Positions 9,170 through 19,061 of a DNA stretch of 64,000 bases are shown piece after piece. Origin of the DNA: an uncultured Alphaproteobacteria bacterium (lineage in GTDB: Bacteria; Pseudomonadota; Alphaproteobacteria; HIMB59); the NCBI GenBank assembly GCA_902594145.1, contig CACJLA010000003.1, positions 62,001 through 126,000 on the forward strand, given 5' to 3'. How positions within the stretch are numbered: position 1 is the first letter of the stretch; each line of letters begins with the position of its first letter. Both the position numbers and the translations under genes were made by a program. Under the pieces are notes generated by a model. The model saw only the letters and a list, made by a program, of their open reading frames with translations. It made no database searches and was not told the DNA's origin.

Positions 9170-11101
9170 TTGAAAAATTACACTGAATTAGCAAATTGTA
9201 TCAGATTTTTATCAATTGATGCTGTAGAAAAAGCAAAATCTGGTCATCCAGGCATGCCAATGGGAATGGCAGACATAGCTACAGTTCTTTTTCATAAATT
9301 TCTGGTACATAACCCAGATGATCCAAGTTGGCTGCTAAGAGATCGATTCGTTTTATCTAACGGGCATGGCTCTATGTTACTTTACTCACTTTTATATCTC
9401 ACGGGTTATAAAAAAATGACATTATCTCAAATTAAAAATTTCAGACAATTATACTCCATTACTGCGGGGCATCCAGAATATGAACCAGATGCGGGTATTG
9501 AAATCACTACTGGTCCTCTTGGACAAGGAATTTCAAATGCTGTTGGAATAGCAATAGCGCTTAAAAAATTATCAAAAGAAAAAAAATTATCAAAAACCCC
9601 TAAAGTATATGTCTTTTGTGGTGATGGTTGTTTAATGGAGGGAATTAGCCAAGAGGCAATAAGTTTAGCTGGGCACTTAAAGTTAAATAATTTGATATTG
9701 GTTTATGATAACAACAATATTAGTATCGATGGATCCACTGACTTAGCTTTTAGTGATAATACAAACCTAAGGTTCAAGTCAGCAAATTGGAAGGTGCATA
9801 GTGGTGATGGTCATGATCATCAAAATATTTATGACTTATTTAAAAAAGCGCAAATATCAAACGCTCCATGTTTATTAAATTTTAAAACCACTATTGGTTT
9901 TGGTTCACCTAACAAATCTGCAAAAGCATCATCACATGGATCACCTTTAGGTTCAGATGAAGTTAATTTAACTAGAGGTAAATTATCTTGGAGTGAAAAA
10001 CCATTTCAAATACCCGATAAACTCTTAAAGATTTGGAGAGGATCTGCTGATAAGAATAAAAAGTTATACAAAAAGTCAAAATCAACATTTCATTTAAATT
10101 TATCTAAAAAAGATATAGATAAGTTATTCAATAAAATAGAATTAGATTTGAAAAATTTTAATTCTGATCAAGCTACTAGAAAATCCTCTGAGTCAGTCTT
10201 AAATTATATCAAAGGAGATCATCCAATCCTTGGAGGCTCTGCAGATTTAACTGGTTCAAATAATACTAAAGGTAAAGAGATGTCTGTCATGAATAGTAAA
10301 AATATGTCAGGTCAATATATTCATTATGGTGTAAGAGAACACGGAATGGCTGCTATAATGAATGGAATTGCAGCCACTAAAATTTATAAAACCTATTCAG
10401 GGACTTTTTTAAGTTTTGCTGATTACATGAAGCCAAGTCTTCGTCTTGCTGCTTTAATGAAAATTGATCCTATTCAAATTTTTACACACGACTCTATTGG
10501 TTTAGGTGAAGATGGACCCACTCATCAACCTATAGAGCAAATTAATATGTTAAGACTAATACCAAATAGTTATGTTTTTAGGCCTTGTGATCTCAAAGAA
10601 ACAATAGTTTGTTGGAAAGAGGCCTTAAAGATTGATAATGCTCCATCATTTATATGCCTTTCAAGGCAAAATTTGCCTCAAATTTCTAATAAAAAATTAG
10701 TTTCAAAAGACTTCAAGGGGGCTTATGTAATAAGTGGGCCAAAAAAAAATAATGATATTACTATTATAGCAACTGGCTCAGAAGTGTCCTTAGCTGTAAA
10801 TATTGCAGAAATTTTGAAAAATAACGGGATTATCACAAAAGTTATATCTATGCCATCTACATCAATTTTTGAAAGACAATCGAGATCTTTTAAAATTTCT
10901 TTGTTGGACTCTAAATTAGATGAAACTTTTGTGATTGAAGCTGGCTCAACCATGTATTGGAATAAATTTACAATTTCAGAAAATATTTTTGGATTAGACA
11001 TTTTTGGTGCAAGTGCTCCTGGGAGTGAAGTATTTAAAAAATTTGGGTTAACAACAAAAACTATATCAACTAAAATATTAAGGAAAATTAAAACAAAATG
11101 A
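9170..11101 (+). CDS. tkt: Transketolase (TTG start)
   Basis: IRFLSIDAVEKAKSGHPGMPMGMA, GDGCLMEG, HDSIGLGEDGPTHQPIE. Confidence 0.97.
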   Translation: MKNYTELANCIRFLSIDAVEKAKSGHPGMPMGMADIATVLFHKFLVHNPDDPSWLLRDRFVLSNGHGSMLLYSLLYLTGYKKMTLSQIKNFRQLYSITAGHPEYEPDAGIEITTGPLGQGISNAVGIAIALKKLSKEKKLSKTPKVYVFCGDGCLMEGISQEAISLAGHLKLNNLILVYDNNNISIDGSTDLAFSDNTNLRFKSANWKVHSGDGHDHQNIYDLFKKAQISNAPCLLNFKTTIGFGSPNKSAKASSHGSPLGSDEVNLTRGKLSWSEKPFQIPDKLLKIWRGSADKNKKLYKKSKSTFHLNLSKKDIDKLFNKIELDLKNFNSDQATRKSSESVLNYIKGDHPILGGSADLTGSNNTKGKEMSVMNSKNMSGQYIHYGVREHGMAAIMNGIAATKIYKTYSGTFLSFADYMKPSLRLAALMKIDPIQIFTHDSIGLGEDGPTHQPIEQINMLRLIPNSYVFRPCDLKETIVCWKEALKIDNAPSFICLSRQNLPQISNKKLVSKDFKGAYVISGPKKNNDITIIATGSEVSLAVNIAEILKNNGIITKVISMPSTSIFERQSRSFKISLLDSKLDETFVIEAGSTMYWNKFTISENIFGLDIFGASAPGSEVFKKFGLTTKTISTKILRKIKTK

Positions 11102-12114
11102 AAAAAAAAGTAGCAATTAATGGATTTGGTAGAATTGGTAGACTTGTTTATCGAGCATTTTTAGAAAGGTCAAATGAATTTAGTGATCAATATGAAATAG
11201 CTTATATTAATGATTTAGCTGATATCGATACAAATATTCACTTACTAAAATATGACAGTATTCACGGACCTCTCTCTAAGGAGATTAATAAAATTTCAAA
11301 CGAACAGTTTTCAATAGATGAAAGCAAAGTTACTGTTACATCTGAGCGAAACCCAATTGATTTAAAGTGGAGTGACAAGAATGTAGATATTATTCTAGAG
11401 TGCACAGGAGTTTTTGCATCTAAAGATAAAGCTATGTCACATGTCGAAAGTGGTGCTAGTAAGGTCATCGTTTCAGCACCTTGTACAGGTGCAGATATAA
11501 CAGTTGTTCAAGGTGTAAATAACAAAAATATTAATTTAAATCACCAAGTTATATCAAATGCTTCCTGTACAACTAATTGTTTGGCACCTGTAGCTTTCGT
11601 AATAGATCAGGAGTTCGGAATTGAAAATGGATACATGACAACAATTCACTCTTATACAGGAGATCAAAATACAGTTGATACATTTCATAAAGATCTCAGA
11701 CGTGCTAGAGCGGCAGCTAACAATATTATTCCTACGAGCACAGGTGCAGCAAAAGCTGTTGGCCTTGTGCTTCCTCATTTAAAAGGAAAATTAGATGGAA
11801 CCGCAATAAGAGTTCCAACACCAAATGTCTCTCTTGTAGATTTTAAATTTAATACAAAAAAAAATATTTCAATTGAATCTATGAATAATAAATTTCAAGA
11901 ATATGCCAATAATTCTCTTAAAAATATTTTAGGAGTGGATAAAGATGCTAAAGTTTCCAGTGATTATAATCATGACTCAAGAAGTTCAATTTTAGATTTG
12001 AGTGAAACGACTACAGTATCTGATAATTTTGGTAGAATACTCACTTGGTATGACAATGAATGGGGATTTTCAAATAGAATGCTTGAGACAACCGCTCAAG
12101 TATGTAATTTATAG
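11098..12114 (+). CDS. gap: Type I glyceraldehyde-3-phosphate dehydrogenase
   Basis: INGFGRIGRLVYRA, SNASCTTNCLAP. Confidence 0.97.
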   Translation: MKKKVAINGFGRIGRLVYRAFLERSNEFSDQYEIAYINDLADIDTNIHLLKYDSIHGPLSKEINKISNEQFSIDESKVTVTSERNPIDLKWSDKNVDIILECTGVFASKDKAMSHVESGASKVIVSAPCTGADITVVQGVNNKNINLNHQVISNASCTTNCLAPVAFVIDQEFGIENGYMTTIHSYTGDQNTVDTFHKDLRRARAAANNIIPTSTGAAKAVGLVLPHLKGKLDGTAIRVPTPNVSLVDFKFNTKKNISIESMNNKFQEYANNSLKNILGVDKDAKVSSDYNHDSRSSILDLSETTTVSDNFGRILTWYDNEWGFSNRMLETTAQVCNL

Positions 12115-12122
12115 GAGTAATT

Positions 12123-13040
12123 ATGAAAGTAACAAATACTACCAAAAAAATCATTTCAAACTACAGCCATGAAAATGTAGGTGTGAGATCAAATCTTATG
12201 AAAATTTTAGGACAAGGAAGGCTTGGGGGAACTGGGAGAATGATCATTTTACCAGTCGATCAAGGCTTTGAACATGGCCCAGATAGAAGTTTTGCTGTTA
12301 ATCCTCCTGCATACGATCCCAACTATCATCATCAACTTGCAATAGATGCTGGTTTGTCAGCTTATGCAGCACCTCTTGGGTTACTTCAAGCAAGTTCTGG
12401 AAACTTTAATGGTCAAATTCCAACAATATTAAAAATTAATAGTTCAAATACCCTAGCAACCTCTTTAGATCAGGCTGTTACTGGGAGTGTAACTGATGCA
12501 TTAAAACTAGGATGTGCAGCGATAGGTTTTACAATTTATCCTGGATCTGAACATAATTTTGATTTGATGGAAGAGTTTAAAAAACTAAGTCTTGAGGCTA
12601 AAGAAAAAGGTCTTGCAGTAGTATTATGGGCCTATGCCAGAGGTTCAAACATCTCTAAAAAAGGTGAGACTGCAATGAATATAATTTCATATGCTGCACA
12701 CATTTCTGCTTTATTGGGAGCTAATATAATTAAAGTTAAGTTGCCAAGTGACTTTTTAGAAGATGATCCAACTAAAAAAGCATTTGAAAATAATAAATTA
12801 AATATAAGTACTTTAAAAGATCGCGTAGCCCACATTAAAAAAGTTGCTTTTAATGGAAAGCGCTTAGTTGTTTTTTCTGGTGGAGATGTAAAAGATGATC
12901 AAGCTTTAATGGATGAAGTCCTTGCAATTCATCAAGGAGATGGTAACGGATCCATTATTGGAAGAAATTGTTTTCAAAGACCTAGATCTGATGCATTGGC
13001 TTTATTAGAGCAAATGATACAGATCTATAAATCTAAATGA
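12123..13040 (+). CDS. fbaB: Class I fructose-bisphosphate aldolase (DhnA/FbaB type)
   Basis: ILPVDQGFEHGPDRSF; VVLWAYARG; IIKVKLPS; FSGGDVKDDQ. Confidence 0.85.
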   Translation: MKVTNTTKKIISNYSHENVGVRSNLMKILGQGRLGGTGRMIILPVDQGFEHGPDRSFAVNPPAYDPNYHHQLAIDAGLSAYAAPLGLLQASSGNFNGQIPTILKINSSNTLATSLDQAVTGSVTDALKLGCAAIGFTIYPGSEHNFDLMEEFKKLSLEAKEKGLAVVLWAYARGSNISKKGETAMNIISYAAHISALLGANIIKVKLPSDFLEDDPTKKAFENNKLNISTLKDRVAHIKKVAFNGKRLVVFSGGDVKDDQALMDEVLAIHQGDGNGSIIGRNCFQRPRSDALALLEQMIQIYKSK

Positions 13041-13603
13041 AAATCAATGCTAATGATTTAAAGATTGGAAATATTATTCAGCATAATAACTCTCTGTGGA
13101 AGGTTGCTAAACTCTCCCATACACAACCTGGTAAAGGTGGTGCATATATTCAGGCAGAACTTAAAAATATTTCAAATCAGTCAAAATTAAATGAGAGATT
13201 TAGAAGTTCGGAGTCTCTTGAAAAAATTCGAGCTGAAGAGATAAATCACCAATTTTTATTTCGCAGTGAAGATGATTTTACATTTATGAACAACCAGACT
13301 TATGAACAGATAATTATGAATATTACTCAAGTTAATGAGAACACAGCTAAATTTCTTGAAGATGGAATGGAAGTCTCTATTGAATTTTATGATGAAAAAC
13401 CAATGAATGTTAATCCCCCTGAAAGTCTTGTTGTGCAAATTGCCGAAACAGAAGCTGTTGTTAAAGGACAAACAGCGTCTTCTTCTTATAAACCTGCTTT
13501 GCTAACTAATGGTGTGAGAGTTACTGTTCCTCCCCATGTCGAAACAGGTGATAAAGTTAGAATAAATACAAGTGAATTAACTTACATAGAAAAAGCAAAA
13601 TAA
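13037..13603 (+). CDS. efp: Translation elongation factor P
   Basis: KVAKLSHTQPGKGGAYIQAELKN; C-terminal PPHVETGDKVRINT. Confidence 0.95.
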   Translation: MKINANDLKIGNIIQHNNSLWKVAKLSHTQPGKGGAYIQAELKNISNQSKLNERFRSSESLEKIRAEEINHQFLFRSEDDFTFMNNQTYEQIIMNITQVNENTAKFLEDGMEVSIEFYDEKPMNVNPPESLVVQIAETEAVVKGQTASSSYKPALLTNGVRVTVPPHVETGDKVRINTSELTYIEKAK

Positions 13604-13610
13604 ACTCTCT

Positions 13611-14405
13611 ATGTCTATTGTTCCTCCTGTAATTGTTGTTATGGAAAAGGCATGCAGAAGTGCCGCCAAGTCTTTGATTAGAGATTTTGGTGAACTTGAA
13701 AAACTTCAAATTTCTAAAAAAGATAAAAATGACTTTGTATCCTCAGCAGATATTAGGGCTTCTGAAACAATTAGTTATAATTTGGGTAAAGATAGACCTG
13801 ATTTTCTTCAAATAGATGAAGAGACTTTTAGTTCTGAGGATTTAGAAAAACTTAATGGTGATACTCCAGTATTTATCACAGACCCACTTGATGGTACAAA
13901 AAATTTTATACACGGCAATGGATACTTTGCAGTGACTATTGGTTTAATGCAAAAAGGAGAAATTATTGCTGGTGTTACATACAACCCAATACTAAATGAA
14001 TTATATTGGGCTCATAAGGGTTCTGGATCTTGGATTAATAATCAAAGACTAAGAGTTTCTCAAAGAGATAAGTTAGATGGATGTATGTTTACATCTGGTG
14101 TTCAAATTAAGCACCAAGACATTCTCGAAAAAGGTATTGCGCAAATAGGAGCCCTTCAAAGAAAAACAAGTGTCAGATTACTAGGATCATCAGCACTTGA
14201 TTTAGCTAATGTCGCATCAGGAAAATTTGATGGTTTTTGGTCATTAAGACTAAATCTCTGGGATATTGCAGCAGGTATAATTTTAATAAGAGAGGCCGGT
14301 GGGATATGCTTAAATGAAAAAGGAAATGATTTTGATCCTTTAAAAGATGAGAGTTTAATAGCCTCAAGTGCTGCTATCAGTAGCGAATTACTGAAAAATC
14401 TATAA
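13611..14405 (+). CDS. suhB: Inositol monophosphatase family protein
   Basis: [28 protein letters not shown]. Confidence 0.9.
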   Translation: MSIVPPVIVVMEKACRSAAKSLIRDFGELEKLQISKKDKNDFVSSADIRASETISYNLGKDRPDFLQIDEETFSSEDLEKLNGDTPVFITDPLDGTKNFIHGNGYFAVTIGLMQKGEIIAGVTYNPILNELYWAHKGSGSWINNQRLRVSQRDKLDGCMFTSGVQIKHQDILEKGIAQIGALQRKTSVRLLGSSALDLANVASGKFDGFWSLRLNLWDIAAGIILIREAGGICLNEKGNDFDPLKDESLIASSAAISSELLKNL

Positions 14406-14451
14406 ATATTTACTTGATTTTTTAATCTTTGGTCTCTATTTTCTGATAATT

Positions 14452-14673
14452 ATGAAACAAAAAATACACCCTGATTATCATGAGATAACTGTGGAGCGCA
14501 CTGACGGTTCTACTTATAAGACTAGATCCACTTGGGGTAAAGCTGGCGATACTATGAAGCTTGAAATTGATCCTTTATCTCACCCAGCATGGAATCAAGG
14601 ATCTGGTAAAATGGTAGACTCTGGTGGAAGAGTTGCACGTTTTAAAAATAAATATAAGTCATTTAATATTTAA
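14452..14673 (+). CDS. rpmE: 50S ribosomal protein L31
   Basis: [29 protein letters not shown]...[30 protein letters not shown]. Confidence 0.95.
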   Translation: MKQKIHPDYHEITVERTDGSTYKTRSTWGKAGDTMKLEIDPLSHPAWNQGSGKMVDSGGRVARFKNKYKSFNI

Positions 14674-14686
14674 AGCCTAAAAAATT

Positions 14687-15271
14687 ATGTCTGACAATAA
14701 ACCTTTAATGCCCCTTGCAACAGCCGTTTGGTTAGTTGACAACACAGCTTTAAGTTTTCCTCAAATATCACAATTTTGTCAGCTACACGAACTTGAAGTA
14801 CAAAGCATTGCAGATGGTGAAGATGCATACCGTATGCAAGGATTAAATCCTATTGCAAGTGGTCAACTTACGATGGATGAAATTAAACGATGCGAGGTCG
14901 ATCACTCACAAGAGTTACAATTGCAAAATAAAAAGTCTGAATCAATACAATTTAGTGTCAAAACAAAAAAATATCTTCCATTATCAGTGAGACAAGAAAG
15001 ACCTAAGGCTATTGCTTGGCTGATTAGAGAGTACGGTAAAATATTAACTGATAGTCAAATTGCTAAACTTACAAGCTCCACAAAACCAACAGTTGCAAAT
15101 ATAAGAGCTGGTAACCAATCTCAACCAATTACAGAATTCAGAAACCCTACTGATCTTGGGCTATGTACGTACGAAGATCTAGAAATATTAGTTGAGAAAG
15201 GTCAGCGTAAAGCTGAGCGTGAAAAAAAAGCAGAAGAAAGAGCTGAAAAATTACAGTCTACTACTGTTTAG
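14687..15271 (+). CDS. trcR: DUF1013 / TrcR-type cell cycle transcriptional regulator
   Basis: PLMPLATAVWLVDNTALSFPQISQFCQLHELEVQSIADGE, typical of the alphaproteobacterial DUF1013 family. Confidence 0.85.
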   Translation: MSDNKPLMPLATAVWLVDNTALSFPQISQFCQLHELEVQSIADGEDAYRMQGLNPIASGQLTMDEIKRCEVDHSQELQLQNKKSESIQFSVKTKKYLPLSVRQERPKAIAWLIREYGKILTDSQIAKLTSSTKPTVANIRAGNQSQPITEFRNPTDLGLCTYEDLEILVEKGQRKAEREKKAEERAEKLQSTTV

Positions 15272-15797
15272 TAAAAAATAAATAAACTTCTCCCAACCTG
15301 ATCCCAAATTTTTTCATTGTAGCTTTATTGAAAACGTTTTTTTCATCTTGCATGATCATCCAATCGTCAAACTTGACATTCATTATACCGTCCCCATACT
15401 TAAGCTTTAAAGTATAGTGCCAGTTTAATGCATTACCTGATCTCTCACCCAGAGCTATACCTTTAATATCTTCAGATGTACCCTCATAGGTTTTTTCACC
15501 AGTTTTTTTAATTTCCCATCTTCTAAATTCTTCTTCACCATCATCATAGAGAAAAATCTCATTAAGAATAAAGCTGTCCTCTTGTTGAATACCCTCCATT
15601 TCAACAGTGAATTGTCGTCTTACTTTTCCTAGCCTATCAATGAAAAGGCCACTAGCTGTTGTTTTACCTAAAAAGTATTCTTCTATTTTGAGTGTGGGTT
15701 GTTTATCGGCAAAATTTTCAAGTTTCATATTATTACATCCGCCAAGAAATATTAATAAAATTAAAGCTATTAATACATTTCTCATACACACAATCAA
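15261..15797 (-). CDS. DUF3833-like lipoprotein
   Basis: Lipobox LGGC; FADKQPTLKIEEYFLGKTTASGLFIDRLGKVRRQFTVEMEG. Confidence 0.75.
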   Translation of the reverse strand: MIVCMRNVLIALILLIFLGGCNNMKLENFADKQPTLKIEEYFLGKTTASGLFIDRLGKVRRQFTVEMEGIQQEDSFILNEIFLYDDGEEEFRRWEIKKTGEKTYEGTSEDIKGIALGERSGNALNWHYTLKLKYGDGIMNVKFDDWMIMQDEKNVFNKATMKKFGIRLGEVYLFFTKQ

Positions 15798-15836
15798 TAC
15801 GCTCTTTTAATGAAGTAGATGTTAATCATAAGCATT

Positions 15837-17006
15837 TCACTTATTGGTAAAATCAATTTGATAGACATCAATTTTTTTAGCTTTAAAACCCCCTGAACAA
15901 TATGATAAATAAAAATTCCACATTCTTTTGAAATCTTCAGAATAACCTAAGTTTTTTATTTTATCCCATTTTTGGTTAAAGTTATTCCTCCACATCTCTA
16001 GCGTTTGATAGTAACTATCAGCCATTTGATTTTTTATAAGAAAATTAAATTTTTTTTGGTTAGCTATTTTCTCTAAAGCTTTCACTGAAGGCAACATTCC
16101 TCCAGGAAAAATATATTTTTGAATAAAATCAATTTTTTGAATGTATCTATCAAAAAAATCTTCAAAAATTACAATAGTTTGCATTGAAAAAACACCAGTT
16201 GGTTTTAATAAATCTTTTACTTTTTCAAAATAGGTTTGCCAATATTGAATTCCAACTGCCTCGAACATTTCGATGGAGTATATTCTGGAATATTTCCCCC
16301 TATGCTCTCTGTAATCTTTATAAATGACATTTAACTGATCTTGTAACTGGTGTTCTTTAATTTTAGAATTTACAAATTCGTATTGTTCTTTTGAAATAGT
16401 TAAAGTGTCAATTTTTATATCTGGATACTTTGAAATAAGATAAAAAGCAAAACTTCCCCAGCCAGATCCTATTTCTAAAACATGATCACCGGGTTTGGGC
16501 TCATTGCCTTTGAGAAGACTTTCAAATTTATTTTTTTGTGCCTCAGATAATGTCTCAGATCCTGTTTTAAAAAAACCTGAGGAATATGTTAAGGTATCGT
16601 CAAGCCACTCCAAGTAAAAATCATTACCAAGGTCATAATGGGCATGAATATTTTTTTTACTTTGAAATAAAGAATTTTTTGTTTTGCTCATATATTTTTT
16701 AGATAAGAGTCTATAAAATTTAGATCCACTCATTTCACTACCGAAAGCTTTTTCATTTAAAGCCCCAAATTCCAAAAATTTACTTAAATCATCTGCTTCA
16801 AATTTCTTTTTTATATAAGCATCTCCTAGTCCAACTGATCCACGAAAATATAAGTCCCATATCATAGAAAGATGCCCAATTGTTAAATGCACTGAGGGAC
16901 CCTTTAATTCACCATTAAATTCATAAAATTTTCCCTTTACGTCTAAGCTCAAGGATCCATGTCTTATTTTTGAGCAAACATTATGTATATATTTGTCAAT
17001 TAACAA
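15837..17006 (-). CDS. Cyclopropane-fatty-acyl-phospholipid synthase family methyltransferase
   Basis: HYDLGNDFYLEWLDDTLTYSSG; VLEIGSGWGSFA; C-terminal YCSGGFKA. Confidence 0.9.
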   Translation of the reverse strand: MLIDKYIHNVCSKIRHGSLSLDVKGKFYEFNGELKGPSVHLTIGHLSMIWDLYFRGSVGLGDAYIKKKFEADDLSKFLEFGALNEKAFGSEMSGSKFYRLLSKKYMSKTKNSLFQSKKNIHAHYDLGNDFYLEWLDDTLTYSSGFFKTGSETLSEAQKNKFESLLKGNEPKPGDHVLEIGSGWGSFAFYLISKYPDIKIDTLTISKEQYEFVNSKIKEHQLQDQLNVIYKDYREHRGKYSRIYSIEMFEAVGIQYWQTYFEKVKDLLKPTGVFSMQTIVIFEDFFDRYIQKIDFIQKYIFPGGMLPSVKALEKIANQKKFNFLIKNQMADSYYQTLEMWRNNFNQKWDKIKNLGYSEDFKRMWNFYLSYCSGGFKAKKIDVYQIDFTNK

Positions 17007-17022
17007 TTTTAAATTATCTTTT

Positions 17023-17775
17023 CTAATCTAAGTATAGATTATCTTTTATTTTATTGGAATATTTAAAGAATTTACTTTTTTTTAGTAAAAGCTTAAAAGC
17101 TTGGTAATGAATTAAGGTGATCGTTTTTATACTCCCAAAAATATTTAAAATAAAAAATAAAATACAATTTAAATACGTTATTTCTTTTAGATTAAGATCA
17201 ATTGAAGCATAAAATATTTGCTTATTTTTAAGATTAAATTGATTAATATTACAAAAAAAATGGTATTTAGATTTATTTTTTGATGAAATTTTATAAACAC
17301 AGTCCATCTCAATGAAAGGTGACACATACATGTTTTTTTTAAACTCTTTATCTTTAAATTTATCTATAGTTAAGTAATGGACTTGATCTCCAAAGGTATT
17401 TTTTACTTCGTAGATAATTGATTTCACTTTATTTTGATCATCAAGATATAAATAAAAACTAATTGGATTAAAAGAATAGCCAATTATAGAGGGAATACAA
17501 ATAAACTGTACATTATTAAAAATAATATTGTGCTTATCTGCAATATTTTTTGCAAAATCGTACAAATTCTTTTTTTTATCTCTGAAACCATGCTGTCTGT
17601 AAAATATAGAAAAAAAATTTAATTTATTAAGCGATATAAAAGGATGTATCTTTGAAGTATTGTTAAGATTAATACTTAAGTAAGGTGCATTATATTGAAA
17701 AAAGTTTTTGGTATCTCTTGTTCTTTTATGGACAATTTTACCTGTTCCAAGACTATGAGAAGAAACTAACTCCAC
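17023..17775 (-). CDS. DUF1365 family protein
   Basis: KIVHKRTRDTKNFFQYNAPYLSINL; YSFNPISFYLYLDDQNKVKSIIYEVKNTFGDQVHY; clustered with CFA synthase and FAD oxidoreductase. Confidence 0.85.
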   Translation of the reverse strand: MELVSSHSLGTGKIVHKRTRDTKNFFQYNAPYLSINLNNTSKIHPFISLNKLNFFSIFYRQHGFRDKKKNLYDFAKNIADKHNIIFNNVQFICIPSIIGYSFNPISFYLYLDDQNKVKSIIYEVKNTFGDQVHYLTIDKFKDKEFKKNMYVSPFIEMDCVYKISSKNKSKYHFFCNINQFNLKNKQIFYASIDLNLKEITYLNCILFFILNIFGSIKTITLIHYQAFKLLLKKSKFFKYSNKIKDNLYLD

Positions 17776-19061
17776 TTTACTCTTGATGTATCGGCATTAT
17801 TAAATCCCTTTAAATCGATACCTAACTTATTACAAACTTTTATAGCTGATTGAATTCCATCTTCATGAAAACCATAACCTAGATAACTACCAACATAGTA
17901 TGATTTATTATGACCTTGTATGTGTGAAATATTTTTTTGAGCATTTAGAGTTTTTTGTGAAAATATTGGATGTTCATAAAGTGTCTGATAATGGTTGTCT
18001 TTTTGTTCCTGATTTAATGAAACAAAAAAATCATCTCCTGTATTAAGAGGTTGTAGTTTATTCATCCAATAACTGAGTGTACATTTATTATTCTTATTGG
18101 TATGAAAATTCCAACTTGACCAAGCTTTTAAATGAGTGGGCATTAAAGAGGTATTTTGATGCAATTGAGCTAAATTTTTTTGGAAATTAAATTCTTTCAA
18201 AATTTCATACTCTTTCTGATGAATTTTGTCTAACAAAGGAAAAAAATGGTTTGGAGGACAAGCAAATATTATTATATCAAAAACAGATTTTTTTCCTTCA
18301 AAAAAAATTTCAACATTATCAGTTCTTGAGATTTTTTGAATCCTACAAGATTTTTTTATACTAAATTTAGAATATCTTATAAGAGATTTAATATATTGTT
18401 TAGATCCATTTTTTATAGTCTTCCATTGTGGTCTATTAATAAAATTAAATAGTTTATGATTTTGAAAAAAATTAATAATACTTTTTAAGGGTTGGTTAAG
18501 AGAGTCCTGATCAGGAGTTGACCAAATACTTGAAATTAAAGGAAGTAAATGGAAATTAACAAATTCATCAGAGTAATTTTTTGTCTTAAGAAAATTTCTA
18601 ATAGAAATATCTGAAACTATATTTTTTTTTTGAAAAGTTTTATAGAAAATAATTATATCTTTTAGCATTTTATAAAATTTTAAATTATAAAAATTTTTAC
18701 GGTCTGCAAATAATGCACTTAAGCTTCCCCCTCCATATTCAAAATTGCTTTCCTCATTAAAGAAGCTAAAGGACATATTGCTATCTACTTTTTCAACATT
18801 TAGATAATCAAAAAATTTAGTTAAATTTGGATATGTTAACTCATTAAAGACAATAAAACCTGTATCTATAGGGATAATATTTCCAGAATTATCTTTAACT
18901 TCTCTTGTATTAGCGTGACCCCCTAAATAATCATTTTTTTCAAAAAGTGTGACATCAAATTTATCTTGTAAAAAATATGCTGATGATAGCCCTGCTATAC
19001 CCGATCCAATTATAGCTACTTTTTGTTTCAAATTATGATTTGGTTTGTTGGTAAGCTTCAA
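17766..19061 (-). CDS. FAD-dependent oxidoreductase (amine oxidase/phytoene desaturase-like)
   Basis: VAIIGSGIAGLSSAYFLQDKFDVTLFEKNDYLGGHANT dinucleotide-binding fold. Confidence 0.9.
   Translation of the reverse strand: MKLTNKPNHNLKQKVAIIGSGIAGLSSAYFLQDKFDVTLFEKNDYLGGHANTREVKDNSGNIIPIDTGFIVFNELTYPNLTKFFDYLNVEKVDSNMSFSFFNEESNFEYGGGSLSALFADRKNFYNLKFYKMLKDIIIFYKTFQKKNIVSDISIRNFLKTKNYSDEFVNFHLLPLISSIWSTPDQDSLNQPLKSIINFFQNHKLFNFINRPQWKTIKNGSKQYIKSLIRYSKFSIKKSCRIQKISRTDNVEIFFEGKKSVFDIIIFACPPNHFFPLLDKIHQKEYEILKEFNFQKNLAQLHQNTSLMPTHLKAWSSWNFHTNKNNKCTLSYWMNKLQPLNTGDDFFVSLNQEQKDNHYQTLYEHPIFSQKTLNAQKNISHIQGHNKSYYVGSYLGYGFHEDGIQSAIKVCNKLGIDLKGFNNADTSRVKWS

Noticed and set aside
10723-11001. Minus-strand ORF inside tkt
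   Set aside because: Shadow ORF of transketolase
11554-11778. Minus-strand Cys-rich ORF inside gap
   Set aside because: Cys-rich appearance is caused by antisense of the gap coding sequence; no independent support
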